A stretch of 64,000 bases of DNA, from assembly GCA_964646885.1 (NCBI GenBank), contig CAZYFM010000001.1, positions 35,259 to 99,258 of the forward strand. Reading direction: 5' to 3'. Origin of the DNA: SZUA-430 sp964646885 (GTDB lineage: Bacteria > Pseudomonadota > Alphaproteobacteria > Micropepsales > Micropepsaceae). The notes below the pieces were generated by a model, which made no database searches, was not told the origin of the DNA, and was given only the letters and a program-made list of their open reading frames with translations. Below are positions 33,401 through 42,770 of this stretch, piece by piece (the first letter of the stretch is position 1; every line of letters begins with the position of its first letter). The position numbers and the translations under genes were made by a program.

Positions 33401-34696
33401 ATGAGTCTCTACGGTGCGCTTTATACCGGTGTGGCAGGCCTCGCCGCCAACAGCCGAGCAATGGCCAACACGTCTACCAACATCGCGAACGTCAATACCG
33501 TTGGCTACAAGAGTACGCGCAACGAGTTTTCGACTCTGCTCGCCACCACCACGATCGGCAGCTACACCGGCGGCGTCAAGAACATCTCGATGCCGCAGAT
33601 CTCCACGCAGGGCAACCTGCTGCAGACCTCGTCCCCGACGGATCTTGCGATCTCGGGCCAGGGCTTCTTCGTTGTGACGCAGACCCCGCTGGCGAACCCG
33701 GCCATCACCGAGGTTGCGTACACCCGCGCCGGCGCCTTCCAGAAGGACTCGTCGGGCTACCTCCGCAACGCGGCAGGCTACTACCTGCAGGGCTGGGCGC
33801 TCGACGCCAACGGCAACGTACCGACCAACGCCAACGACGTCTCGATCATCAATCTGGGCCAGGTGAATGGCACGGCGCTGCCCACGTCCACGGCAGTGCT
33901 GCGCGCCAACCTGCAGTCGTCAGCCACGGTGACGACGCCCTACGTTGCCGGCGACATCAACGCCGGTACCGTGTCACCCCAGTTCGAGACCGCCATCGAG
34001 ATCTTCGACACACAGGGTGGTTCACAGCCCCTGCGCCTCGCCTTCGTGAAGTCCGCGGCGAACACCTGGGAATACGAAGTGATCTATGACGGCGACCCGG
34101 CCAACATTGGCGGCGCCGGCAACAACCCGATTGCCAGCGGCACCATGACCTTCAATTCGGACGGCACGATCGCGACGCCGGCGGCAACCGTGCCGATCAC
34201 GGTCCCCTTCGATCCGTCGTCGGGCCTGTCTTCGCAGACGATCGACTTCAACTTCGGCACCGCCGGACTCGCCGACGGCTTCACGCAGTTCGACACCACG
34301 TCGACCCTGTATGGCAGCGACATCAACGGCACGCTGTACGGCGGCCTGAATGGCGTGCGCGTCGACGAGAACGGCTATGTGATCGCGCTCTTCACGAACG
34401 GCATCGAGACGCCGCTCTACAAGCTGCCGGTCGCCACCTTCCTGAACTCGGACGGCCTGGGCCCGCTCAACGGCAACACGTATCGCCAGACCGTCGAGTC
34501 GGGAACGCCCAGCCTGAAGAGCGCTGATGAAGGCGGCGCCGGAAAAATCTCGAACCTGGCCGTCGAGCAGTCCACTGTCGACATCGCCAAGGAATTCAGT
34601 GACATGATAGTTATTCAGAGAGCTTACTCGGCAGCTTCGAAAATCATTACAACTGCCGACGAGATGTTAGACGAACTGACCCGACTGAAGCGCTAA
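33401..34696 (+). CDS. flgE: flagellar hook protein FlgE
   Basis: A 431-residue hook subunit. N-terminal S-L-Y-G-A-L-Y-T-G-V-A-G-L and N-T-S-T-N-I-A-N-V-N-T-V-G-Y-K are the rod/hook motif. The C-terminal motif is I-V-I-Q-R-A-Y-S-A-A-S-K-I. AAGGGAG precedes the ATG. The 116-bp gap before it shows no sigma54 or CtrA signal, so it is probably transcribed with fliK and flgD. A strong terminator follows. Confidence 0.95.
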   Translation: MSLYGALYTGVAGLAANSRAMANTSTNIANVNTVGYKSTRNEFSTLLATTTIGSYTGGVKNISMPQISTQGNLLQTSSPTDLAISGQGFFVVTQTPLANPAITEVAYTRAGAFQKDSSGYLRNAAGYYLQGWALDANGNVPTNANDVSIINLGQVNGTALPTSTAVLRANLQSSATVTTPYVAGDINAGTVSPQFETAIEIFDTQGGSQPLRLAFVKSAANTWEYEVIYDGDPANIGGAGNNPIASGTMTFNSDGTIATPAATVPITVPFDPSSGLSSQTIDFNFGTAGLADGFTQFDTTSTLYGSDINGTLYGGLNGVRVDENGYVIALFTNGIETPLYKLPVATFLNSDGLGPLNGNTYRQTVESGTPSLKSADEGGAGKISNLAVEQSTVDIAKEFSDMIVIQRAYSAASKIITTADEMLDELTRLKR

Positions 34697-34703
34697 TCCG
34701 CGG

Positions 34704-34736
34704 ATGAGGCATTCACACTCGTGAATGTCTCATTTT
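34704..34736 (+). terminator. intrinsic terminator after flgE
   Basis: ATGAGGCATTCAC-ACTC-GTGAATGTCTCAT is a 13-bp stem with one G-T pair, followed by TTTT. It ends the fliK-flgD-flgE transcript and isolates it from sciP. Confidence 0.82.
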
Positions 34737-34775
34737 GGACGGCACGAAAATCGCAACGGTTGTTGTTACGCCGCA

Positions 34776-34779
34776 TTAA
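34776..34779. promoter_or_regulatory. possible CtrA half-site before sciP
   Basis: A TTAA half-site occurs about 85 bp before the sciP start; the partner half reads TCTT and does not match. sciP is a CtrA target in Caulobacter, so this is plausible but weak evidence. Confidence 0.25.
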
Positions 34780-34864
34780 GCGTGTTTCTTTGGTCAGTTT
34801 TCATTCCAAAGGCGTACCCTGTGCGGAGATGGTGGGAAAAATAAGTGCAGGAGCGTGTACAGTG

Positions 34865-35140
34865 ATGAGCGAAGAACGGCATGGCCGAGTAACCTACGTC
34901 ATCGGACCCGATGGGAGCCCGCTGACGATCGCCGACCTGCCTCCGCCGGGGACGAAACGCTGGGTCATCCGTCGCAAGGCGGAAGTCGTTGCGGCGGTAC
35001 GTGGGGGACTGCTGAGCCTTGAGGAAGCCTGCTCGCGTTACACGCTGACGGTCGAGGAATTCCTCGCCTGGCAGCGCGCAATCGACAAGTACGGCCTGGC
35101 CGGCCTGCGCACCACCCGGGTGCAGCAGTACCGTAATTAA
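34865..35140 (+). CDS. sciP: CtrA inhibitor SciP (DUF1153)
   Basis: A 91-residue DUF1153 helix-turn-helix protein, the same length as Caulobacter SciP. Its core, Y-V-I-G-P-D-G-S-P-L-T-I-A-D-L-P-P-P and R-W-V-I-R-R-K-A-E-V-V-A-A-V, is nearly identical to the family. SciP binds CtrA at promoters and blocks recruitment of RNA polymerase. The ATG at 34865 follows GGAG at a somewhat long distance. In-frame starts further upstream lie within the terminator or lack resemblance. It stands between flgE and fliF. Confidence 0.93.
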   Translation: MSEERHGRVTYVIGPDGSPLTIADLPPPGTKRWVIRRKAEVVAAVRGGLLSLEEACSRYTLTVEEFLAWQRAIDKYGLAGLRTTRVQQYRN

Positions 35141-35167
35141 TCCGTAAACGGATCATAACGAAACATG

Positions 35168-35199
35168 AAGGCCGGACGGGCGAGCCCCGTCCGGCCTTT
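35168..35199 (+). terminator. intrinsic terminator after sciP
   Basis: AAGGCCGGACGGG-CGAGC-CCCGTCCGGCCTT is a perfect 13-bp stem followed by TTTC. It closes the sciP transcript, so the fliF operon needs its own promoter. Confidence 0.85.
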
Positions 35200-35219
35200 C
35201 ATGCTTTCTTGACCTCTCA

Positions 35220-35234
35220 TTAAACGCGCCTTTA
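35220..35234. promoter_or_regulatory. CtrA-like box before fliF
   Basis: TTAA-ACGCGCC-TTTA matches TTAA-N7-TTAA except at one base. It lies about 100 bp before the fliF start and just after the sciP terminator. In Caulobacter the fliF operon is a direct CtrA target, which fits. Confidence 0.6.
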
Positions 35235-35337
35235 CCGCACCGTGGGTAATTTTTGCCTACATCAGGTCGGACTCTGGCCAGCGAACGCTGTGCAGGTTTG
35301 AACCAGAAGAATAACACGGTGCGGGAGCAGCGTTCTC

Positions 35338-36975
35338 ATGGATGTCTTGAAGGCATTTGGCGCATTTCGGTTCGCCTTTGTGGTTGGTTTGATTGTGGCT
35401 GCCGTGTGCGGCTACATCCTGCTGAACCATTTCCTGGCCCAACCCTCAAAGACACTGCTGTTCTCGAACCTCGACCCGCGTGACTCGGCCGAGATTGTGG
35501 CCCGCCTCGATGCCCAGAAGATCGAGTACGAGGTCCTCGGCGACGGCTCCACCATCATGGTCGCCTCGGACAAGGCGCTCAAGCTGCGCATGGAAATGGC
35601 CGGGGACGGCCTGCCGGCGGGCGGCTCGGTCGGCTACGAGATTTTCGACCGTTCCGAGTCTTTCGGCCAGACGAGCTTTGTCCAGAACATAAATCTCGTG
35701 CGCGCGCTTGAAGGTGAACTCGCCCGCACGATTCGGGCCATCCAGACGATTGCCAACGCCCGCGTGCACCTGAACATTCCCAAGCGCGAACTCTTCTCCG
35801 ACCAGCAACCGACGCCCACCGCATCCGTCGTGGTCAAGGCGCGCGGCCAGATCCAGCCGGCCCATGTGGTCGCCATCCAGAACCTCGTGGCCTCGGCTGT
35901 GCCGGGCCTGGCCGCAGGCTCGATCACGGTGATCGACGAGAAGGGCAACATGCTCGCTGGCGGCGCGTCGTCGAGCGGCGGCCCCCTCTCCGTCCAGCAT
36001 GACCAGCGCACGGCAGGATACGAAGATCGCCTGCGGGCCCAGGTCGAAGACATCGTGTCAGGAATCGTCGGCCCCGGCCGCGCGCGCGTGCAGGTTTCGG
36101 CCGAGATCGACTATAATCGCGTGACGAAGGAAAGCCTGACCTTCGATCCCGATGGCCAGGTCGTCCGCTCCACGCAGACCAGCCAGAATGCCTCGACCAC
36201 GCAGGACGGTTCGTCGTCCCAGGGCGTGAGCGTCTCCTCGGCGCTGCCCGGTGGCGAAGGTGCATCCGGCTCAGGCTCGACGTCCTCCAATGACAAGCAG
36301 ACGCAGGAGACCGTCAACTACGAGATCTCCAAGACCACCCAGACCGAGATCCAGGAAGGTGGTACCGTCAAGCGGCTCTCTGTCGCCGTTGCCGTGGACG
36401 GCTCGTACGCGACCGACGACAAGGGCACGCGCACCTACAAGCCGCGCGCGGCCGAGGAAATGCAGCAGATCGAGCAGCTGGTGAAGTCGGCGATCGGCTT
36501 CAGCGAGCAGCGCGGCGACCAGATGAAGGTGGTAAACCTTCAGTTCAATCAGCCGGAGATCGAGCAACTGCCGCCTGCAGAGGAGCCCTTCCTGGGCCTC
36601 GAGAAGGCGGACATGCTCCAGCTCAGCCAGTTCGCCGGCATCGGCATCATCGCCCTGCTCCTGATCTTCTTCGTGATGCGCCCGATGATCAAGGCGCTGG
36701 CAACCCCGGCGAATGGCGGACTGCTTGCAGCGCAGTCCATGCCGATGCAGGGCGCCATTGCAGCCGCAGCGAACGGCGCCCTCGCCGTCGCCGCACCAAT
36801 GGCAGCCGGCGGAGCGCTCCCACCGCCCCCGTCAGCCGTACAGAACATGATCGACATCTCGCAGGTCGAAGGCCAGGTGAAGGAGTCTTCGGTCCGCAAG
36901 GTTGGCGAAATCGTGACGAAGCACCCGGACGAAACAGTCGCCATCGTCCGGCAGTGGCTCCACGACACGCCGTGA
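35338..36975 (+). CDS. fliF: flagellar MS-ring protein FliF
   Basis: A 545-residue inner-membrane ring protein. Membrane helix 1 is about 14-34; the second is near 430-452. Between them lie the ring-building motifs (S-F-V-Q-N-I-N-L-V-R-A-L-E-G-E-L-A-R-T-I and R-V-H-L-N-I-P-K-R-E). The C-terminal tail, which binds FliG, ends G-E-I-V-T-K-H-P-D-E-T-V-A-I-V-R-Q-W. The first gene of the fliF-fliG-fliH-fliN-flbD-flhA operon, the same order as in Caulobacter. Confidence 0.95.
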   Translation: MDVLKAFGAFRFAFVVGLIVAAVCGYILLNHFLAQPSKTLLFSNLDPRDSAEIVARLDAQKIEYEVLGDGSTIMVASDKALKLRMEMAGDGLPAGGSVGYEIFDRSESFGQTSFVQNINLVRALEGELARTIRAIQTIANARVHLNIPKRELFSDQQPTPTASVVVKARGQIQPAHVVAIQNLVASAVPGLAAGSITVIDEKGNMLAGGASSSGGPLSVQHDQRTAGYEDRLRAQVEDIVSGIVGPGRARVQVSAEIDYNRVTKESLTFDPDGQVVRSTQTSQNASTTQDGSSSQGVSVSSALPGGEGASGSGSTSSNDKQTQETVNYEISKTTQTEIQEGGTVKRLSVAVAVDGSYATDDKGTRTYKPRAAEEMQQIEQLVKSAIGFSEQRGDQMKVVNLQFNQPEIEQLPPAEEPFLGLEKADMLQLSQFAGIGIIALLLIFFVMRPMIKALATPANGGLLAAQSMPMQGAIAAAANGALAVAAPMAAGGALPPPPSAVQNMIDISQVEGQVKESSVRKVGEIVTKHPDETVAIVRQWLHDTP

Positions 36976-36995
36976 TGAACGCGAGGGACTAGCAC

Positions 36996-38030
36996 ATGTC
37001 AAAGGCAGCAAAACCATCGGCGCGGGAAGACTACAAGTCCCTGACCGGCCCTGAGCGTGCCGCGGTGCTGATGCTCGCCCTCGGTGACGAGCATGGCGCG
37101 TCAATCTGGAAGACCCTCGACGACGAGGAAGTCAAGGAAGTGTCCCAGGTCATGGCGAACCTGGGAACCGTATCTTCGTCTCTCATCGAGAAGTTGCTGG
37201 TCGAGTTCGTCTCGCAGATTTCCTCGACCGGCTCGGTGCTCGGCACTTTCGACACGACCGAGCGCCTGCTCTACAAGTTCCTTCCCAAGGATCGCGTCAG
37301 CATGGTCATGGAGGAAATCCGTGGCCCTGCCGGTCGAACGATGTGGGACAAGTTGGGCAACGTCAACGAGACGGTCCTCGCATCCTACCTGAAGAACGAA
37401 TACCCGCAGACCGTCGCCGTCGTCCTGACGAAGATCAAGTCCGAGCACGCCGCAAAGGTCCTCGCGGCGCTTCCCGAGGATTTCGCGCTTGAATGTGTCA
37501 ATCGCATGCTGCGCATGGAGTCCGTGCAGAAGGACATTCTCGACAAGGTCGAGTCGACGCTTCGCCAGGAGTTCATGACGAACCTCGCCCGCACGTCCAA
37601 GCGCGATGCGCATGAGCAGATGGCCGAGATCTTCAACAACTTCGACCGTCAGACCGAAGGCCGCTTCATGACGGCACTCGAGGAACGCAACCGGGATGCA
37701 GCCGAGCGCATCAAGTCGCTCATGTTCACGTTCGAGGACCTGGGCAAGCTGGATGGCAGTTCCATCCAGACCCTGCTCCGCGGCATCGAGAAGGACAAGC
37801 TGGGTCTGGCACTCAAGGGCGCATCCCCGACGATGCGCGACCTGTTCTTCAGCAACATGTCCGAACGCGCTGGCAAGATTCTCAAGGACGACATGGAAGC
37901 CATGGGTCCCGTTCGCCTCAAGGATGTCGACGAAGCGCAGATGAAGATGGTCGTGGTCGCCAAGGAACTGGCCGCCAAGGGTGAAATCATGCTGTCCGGC
38001 GGCAAGGCCGAAGACGAACTGGTGTACTGA
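36996..38030 (+). CDS. fliG: flagellar motor switch protein FliG
   Basis: A 344-residue switch protein on the cytoplasmic face of the MS ring. The N-terminal FliF-binding part has L-T-G-P-E-R-A-A-V-L-M-L-A-L-G. The middle E-Y-P-Q-T-V-A-V-V-L-T-K motif corresponds to the E-H-P-Q-T-I-A signature. The C-terminal torque helix carries charged residues (R, E, D) that contact MotA. It follows fliF by 20 bp and precedes fliH by 2 bp. Confidence 0.95.
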   Translation: MSKAAKPSAREDYKSLTGPERAAVLMLALGDEHGASIWKTLDDEEVKEVSQVMANLGTVSSSLIEKLLVEFVSQISSTGSVLGTFDTTERLLYKFLPKDRVSMVMEEIRGPAGRTMWDKLGNVNETVLASYLKNEYPQTVAVVLTKIKSEHAAKVLAALPEDFALECVNRMLRMESVQKDILDKVESTLRQEFMTNLARTSKRDAHEQMAEIFNNFDRQTEGRFMTALEERNRDAAERIKSLMFTFEDLGKLDGSSIQTLLRGIEKDKLGLALKGASPTMRDLFFSNMSERAGKILKDDMEAMGPVRLKDVDEAQMKMVVVAKELAAKGEIMLSGGKAEDELVY

Positions 38031-38032
38031 CC

Positions 38033-38680
38033 ATGACAAGCGCCACCCCGTCTCCAAAGCCCGCAAAGTTCAATTTCGACACCGTGTTCGGCACCAAGGG
38101 CGCGCCGGCAGCTGCGACGGCCACCAAGGCACGCAGCGCCTATTCCGCCGAGGAGGTCGAGCAGATCCGCCGCGAGGCACACGCCGCGGGCAAACAGGCC
38201 GCATCGGCGGAAGCGATGCACGCACAGGCCGCCGCGCTGAGCGCCATTGCCCAGGGCACGCACGCCCTCATCCAGGAGTTCGACAGCCATCTGCGCACCA
38301 TGCAGGCCCAGAGCGCCGACCTTGCGCTGGCCGTTGGCCGCAAGCTCGCAGACGCGGTCGTGGCTGTCGCTCCGCACGCAGAGGCACTGCGCTTCATCTC
38401 CGAATGCATGCACAAGCTGCATCAGGAACCTCGCCTCGTCATCCGCGTGGCACCACAGACTGCAGAATTCATCAAGGGCCAGATCGAGGGCCTGAGCGAA
38501 CAGCATGGCTTCTCGGGAAGGGTCATCGTTCTCCCAGAGCCGGCAATGACGGGCGTCGCCTGCCGCATCGAGTGGGCAGACGGCGGCGTCGAACAGGATC
38601 TCGAAGCAACGTTTGAAGCCATTCGCGAGCAGGTCGCACGCTGGCAGCAATCCGCAAACAATGAAGGAAATCCGTCATGA
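38033..38680 (+). CDS. fliH: flagellar assembly protein FliH
   Basis: A 215-residue FliH-like protein (called FlbE in Caulobacter) that regulates the FliI ATPase and docks it to the C-ring. An Ala/Gln/Glu-rich helical segment (about 38-80) resembles the FliH coiled coil, and the C-terminal part has P-H-A-E-A-L-R-F-I and A-C-R-I-E-W-A-D-G-G, typical of the family. Its last four bases overlap the fliN start. Similarity is weak at sequence level; position supports the call. Confidence 0.85.
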   Translation: MTSATPSPKPAKFNFDTVFGTKGAPAAATATKARSAYSAEEVEQIRREAHAAGKQAASAEAMHAQAAALSAIAQGTHALIQEFDSHLRTMQAQSADLALAVGRKLADAVVAVAPHAEALRFISECMHKLHQEPRLVIRVAPQTAEFIKGQIEGLSEQHGFSGRVIVLPEPAMTGVACRIEWADGGVEQDLEATFEAIREQVARWQQSANNEGNPS

Positions 38681-39015
38681 CGCAGTCCACTGAAGTGACA
38701 TTGACCGACCTTCAGGGCAGCGTCCCCGGCAACATGGACGCGCCGGCTGACGCCGAAGTCCGCCGCACGGCGGCCGACCTTGAAGCCGTGTTTGATGTCG
38801 CCGTCAACGTCTCGGCGATCCTCGGCAAGTCAACGATGGAAGTCAGCCAGCTCCTCAAGCTGGGAAAGGGCTCCGTCGTCGAGCTTGATCGCAAGATCGG
38901 CGAAGCCATCGACATCTATGTGAATGACCGCCTCGTCGCACGCGGAGAAGTCGTGCTTGTCGAAGACCGCCTTGGCATCACCATGACGGAAATCGTCAAG
39001 GGCGACAGAAACTGA
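38677..39015 (+). CDS. fliN: flagellar motor switch protein FliN
   Basis: A 112-residue C-ring protein. The SpoA domain (about 35-108) shows V-F-D-V-A-V-N-V-S-A-I-L-G, L-L-K-L-G-K-G-S-V-V-E-L-D, and V-N-D-R-L-V-A-R-G-E-V-V. It overlaps fliH by 4 bp and precedes flbD by 22 bp. Normal length for FliN. Confidence 0.93.
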   Translation: MTQSTEVTLTDLQGSVPGNMDAPADAEVRRTAADLEAVFDVAVNVSAILGKSTMEVSQLLKLGKGSVVELDRKIGEAIDIYVNDRLVARGEVVLVEDRLGITMTEIVKGDRN

Positions 39016-39037
39016 ACGTTTGGAAAGAGAGACAGAC

Positions 39038-40411
39038 ATGCGCCTCCTCATTGTCGGACAACTGAACGGACAGATCGGCACCGCCACGAAGATCGCCATC
39101 GCGCGGGGAGCCAAGGTGGCTCATTGCACCACGATCGAACAGGCCATGGCTGAACTGCGGGACGGCCGCGGCGCCGACCTGCTGATGGTAGACGTTGCGC
39201 TGTCGATCGCATCGCTCTGCGAGCAGTTGCGCAACGAACGCATCCATGTTCCCATTGTCGCCTGCGGCATCGGCACCGACGCCAGCGCAGCCGTGGATGC
39301 CATCAAGGGCGGCGCCAAGGAGTACATCCCTCTCCCGCCGAATGCGGAACTGATCGCGGCCGTGCTGTCGGCTGTGGCCGAGGACAGCCACCAGCTGATC
39401 TTTGAAGACAAGGCAATGCAGTCGGTCATCACCCTGGCCGAACAGGTGGCCCCGAGCGAGGCATCGATCCTCATCACGGGTGAGTCCGGTACCGGCAAGG
39501 AAGTGATTGCGCGCCATGTCCATCGCAAGTCCAACCGGGCCGACAAGCAGTTCATTTCGGTGAACTGCGCAGCCATCCCGGACAACCTTCTGGAATCCGA
39601 GCTGTTCGGACACGAAAAGGGAGCATTTACGGGAGCCATCGCCCGACGCATCGGAAAGTTCGAGGAAGCGGACGGCGGTACGCTGCTGCTCGACGAAATC
39701 TCCGAGATGGACGTCCGTCTGCAGGCGAAGCTGCTGCGCGCACTCCAGGAGCGGATGATCGACCGCGTCGGCGGATCGAAGCCCGTGAAGGTGAACATTC
39801 GCGTGATCGCGACGTCGAACCGTGACCTGCAGCAGGCGGTGCGCGAGGGCACGTTCCGCGAAGACCTTCTCTACCGTCTCAATGTCGTCAACCTGAAGAT
39901 CCCGCCGCTCCGCGAACGTCCGGCCGACATCCTGGCGCTTGCCAGCTACTTCGGTCGCAAGTACGCAGAGACAAACGGGGTCCCGGTCCGTCCGTTCTCG
40001 GAAGCCACCAAGCAGGCGCTCGCCACCTACGAATGGCGCGGCAACGTGCGCGAACTCGAGAACACGATCCACCGTGCCGTTCTCCTGGCGACCGGCCCCG
40101 AAATCACAGAGACAGCCATCCGCCTGCCCGACGGCTCGAAGGTTGCTGACGCGATCCCGATCACATCACCGGCCGTCATCGCGCGTGCCGCCCAGGCCGC
40201 CGAAGCCGTCAATCGCGAGATGGTCGGCAGGACTGTCGCCGACGTCGAACGTGACCTCATCATCCAGACGCTGGATCACTGCCTTGGCAACCGGACGCAC
40301 GCCGCCAACATCCTCGGCATCTCCATCCGGACTCTGCGCAACAAGCTGAAGCAGTACGCGGACGAAGGCGTGCGTGTGCCAATGCCTGGCGGTGAATCTC
40401 GGGTCGCTTGA
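39038..40411 (+). CDS. flbD: sigma54-dependent flagellar activator FlbD
   Basis: A 457-residue enhancer-binding protein. An N-terminal receiver-like domain (1-115) has D52 but lacks the acidic pair after strand 1 (G7-Q8 instead), so ordinary phosphorylation is doubtful. The AAA+ domain (about 128-365) has Walker A G-E-S-G-T-G-K-E (148-155) and the sigma54-contact loop G-A-F-T-G-A (195-200). A Fis-type helix-turn-helix ends the protein. The ATG at 39038 has a GGAAAGAG site. Targets should be the fliK and flgK promoters at 31140-31293. Confidence 0.92.
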   Translation: MRLLIVGQLNGQIGTATKIAIARGAKVAHCTTIEQAMAELRDGRGADLLMVDVALSIASLCEQLRNERIHVPIVACGIGTDASAAVDAIKGGAKEYIPLPPNAELIAAVLSAVAEDSHQLIFEDKAMQSVITLAEQVAPSEASILITGESGTGKEVIARHVHRKSNRADKQFISVNCAAIPDNLLESELFGHEKGAFTGAIARRIGKFEEADGGTLLLDEISEMDVRLQAKLLRALQERMIDRVGGSKPVKVNIRVIATSNRDLQQAVREGTFREDLLYRLNVVNLKIPPLRERPADILALASYFGRKYAETNGVPVRPFSEATKQALATYEWRGNVRELENTIHRAVLLATGPEITETAIRLPDGSKVADAIPITSPAVIARAAQAAEAVNREMVGRTVADVERDLIIQTLDHCLGNRTHAANILGISIRTLRNKLKQYADEGVRVPMPGGESRVA

Positions 40412-40431
40412 TCTAGAAAAGCAGGAACACC

Positions 40432-42546
40432 ATGGCAGAAGCCCAGGCCTCCAAGCCCTCATTCGCCTTCCAGATCGCAGGCGTGAACATGAGTTCCGCC
40501 ACGGTTCTGCGCGGCGAAGTGGCACTGTCGTTCGGCATCATCGCAATCATAGCGGTGCTGCTGTTCCCCATGCCGCCGATGCTGCTGGACCTGTCGCTGG
40601 GACTGTCCATTCTTATCGGCCTACTCATCCTTATGACGGCGCTCTTCATCGAGCGCCCCCTGCAGCTGTCAACCTTTCCGACGATCCTGCTGATATCGAC
40701 GATCCTTCGATTCGCGCTGAACCTCGCCTCTACCAAACTGATCCTGGGTCACGGGCATGAGGGCACGGAAGCCGCTGGCGAGGTCATCCAGGCCTTCGGC
40801 AACTTCCTCATGCAGGGCAATTTCGTCATCGGCGCGATTGTTTTTGCGATCCTTGTGATCGTGAACTTCGTCGTCATCACCAAGGGCTCCAGCCGAATTG
40901 CCGAAGTGTCCGCACGCTTCACCCTCGACGCGATGCCCGGCAAGCAGATGGCAATCGACGCCGACCTGTCGGCGGGCCTGATCACCGAGAAGGAGGCGCG
41001 TGAGCGCCGCAAGCGCCTCGAGGACGAGGCATCCTTCTACGGCTCCATGGACGGTGCATCGAAGTTTGTCCGCGGCGACGCCGTTGCCGGCATCCTGATC
41101 ACCTTCATCAATGTCATTGGCGGCATCATCATCGGCGTCGGCCAGCACGGCCTGAGCTTCGCCGATGCCGGTCACACCTACACGCTCCTGACGATCGGCG
41201 ACGGCCTGGTCTCGCAGCTTCCCGCCCTGCTCGTCTCCATCGCCGCAGGCCTGATGGTATCGAAGGCCGGCATCGAAGGATCGGCTGACAAGGCCCTGTT
41301 CAGTCAGCTGTCAAACTATCCCACCGCCATGGGCCTGACATCCTTCGTCATGCTGGGCATGCTCGCCCTTCCGGGAATTCCCTTCCTCACCTTCGCGTCG
41401 CTGGGCTTTGGCACAGCAGCACTGACGCTGTTCCTGTCCTACAGGAAGCAGCAGGAAGTCGCGACGGCAGCCGTTGTCCTGGCTGCGGAGAATGCACCGA
41501 AGCCCGCACCGGAGGAGCCGATCTCGGCCACGCTCGCGATCGACCACCTGAAAGTCGAGCTGGGCTACAGCCTGCTGCCGCTCATCAACGACAGCAAGGG
41601 CCACCGCATCACGGACCAGATCAAGTCGCTGCGCAAGCAGCTCGCGCTGGAGATGGGCTTCGTGATGCCATCGGTGCGCATCGTGGACAACATGCAGCTC
41701 GGTGCCAACGAATATGCCATCCGCGTGAAGGAACTCCCTGCAGGCAAGGGCGAACTGCAGCCCGGGCAACTGCTCGTCATGGATCCGCGCGGCGGAGCGA
41801 TCGACCTGCCCGGCAAGCCGACCCGCGAACCGGCATTCGGACTGCCCGCGGCGTGGATCGAAGAGCGGCTGCGCGACGACGCGTCGTTCCGCGGCTACAC
41901 GGTGGTCGAGGCGCCGACGGTGCTGACGACGCACCTGACCGAGATCCTCAAGGAGAACATGGCAGAGCTTCTTTCCTATGCCGAGACGAAGAAGCTGCTC
42001 GACGACTTGCCGGCCGACCAGAAAAAACTGGTCGAGGATCTCATCCCGTCCCAGATCACGATCACGGGCGTGCAGCGCGTGCTGCAGTCGCTCCTGTCGG
42101 AACGCATCTCCATCCGCGACCTCCCCACGATCCTCGAGGGAATCGCCGAAGCCGTATCCCGCACGTCGACGACGATGCAGATCACGGAACACGTGCGCTC
42201 GAGGCTCGGTCGGCAGATCTGCGCCGCGAACACGACGCAGGCGGGCTACCTGCCACTCATCGCGCTGTCGCCCACATGGGAAATCGCCTTCTCGGAATCG
42301 CTGGTGGGAACAGGCGACGACAAGCAGCTGGCCATGGCGCCGTCAAAGCTTCAGGAGTTCATCCAGGGCGTCCGCGCCCGCTTCGACAATGCGGCAAACG
42401 AGGCCGAGATGCCGGTCCTGCTGACATCCCCGATGATCCGTCCCTATGTCAGGTCGATCGTGGAGCGTTTCAGGCCGCAGACCTTCGTGATGTCGCAGAA
42501 CGAAATCCATCCCGGCGCGCGTCTGCGAACGCTCGGACAGGTCTGA
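40432..42546 (+). CDS. flhA: flagellar export gate protein FlhA
   Basis: A 704-residue export-gate protein. Eight membrane helices fill the first 330 residues; the loop motifs A-R-F-T-L-D-A-M-P-G-K-Q-M-A-I-D-A-D (FHIPEP region) and E-R-R-K-R-L-E-D-E-A-S-F-Y-G-S-M-D-G are conserved. The large cytoplasmic domain (about 360-700) docks chaperone-substrate complexes. AGGAA precedes the ATG. Last gene of the fliF operon; flhB is not here. Confidence 0.95.
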   Translation: MAEAQASKPSFAFQIAGVNMSSATVLRGEVALSFGIIAIIAVLLFPMPPMLLDLSLGLSILIGLLILMTALFIERPLQLSTFPTILLISTILRFALNLASTKLILGHGHEGTEAAGEVIQAFGNFLMQGNFVIGAIVFAILVIVNFVVITKGSSRIAEVSARFTLDAMPGKQMAIDADLSAGLITEKEARERRKRLEDEASFYGSMDGASKFVRGDAVAGILITFINVIGGIIIGVGQHGLSFADAGHTYTLLTIGDGLVSQLPALLVSIAAGLMVSKAGIEGSADKALFSQLSNYPTAMGLTSFVMLGMLALPGIPFLTFASLGFGTAALTLFLSYRKQQEVATAAVVLAAENAPKPAPEEPISATLAIDHLKVELGYSLLPLINDSKGHRITDQIKSLRKQLALEMGFVMPSVRIVDNMQLGANEYAIRVKELPAGKGELQPGQLLVMDPRGGAIDLPGKPTREPAFGLPAAWIEERLRDDASFRGYTVVEAPTVLTTHLTEILKENMAELLSYAETKKLLDDLPADQKKLVEDLIPSQITITGVQRVLQSLLSERISIRDLPTILEGIAEAVSRTSTTMQITEHVRSRLGRQICAANTTQAGYLPLIALSPTWEIAFSESLVGTGDDKQLAMAPSKLQEFIQGVRARFDNAANEAEMPVLLTSPMIRPYVRSIVERFRPQTFVMSQNEIHPGARLRTLGQV

Positions 42547-42770
42547 AGGATCGCACACCGGATCGGATGAGATCGGCGATAGGGTGACACAGTGACGCCC
42601 TGCCGCCTTCGCACCTGCGAACATCGGGCGCACGCCCCAGCCTTTCCGCCTGTGCACCTGCAGCAAAGTGGCGTCGCCGCCACAAGTCGCACACGAAGCG
42701 CGAGCCCCTCACCCCGATCACGCAGAATTGCGCTAGTCTCCCTGGCCTAACTCTGGGGGGAGTAGCTTTC
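42547..42770. other. gap downstream of flhA
   Basis: No gene is evident in these 224 bp. A GTGGCG-TCGC-CGCCAC hairpin near 42668 lacks a T-tract. GGGGGGAG before 42771 is the ribosome-binding site of the next gene. Confidence 0.35.
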
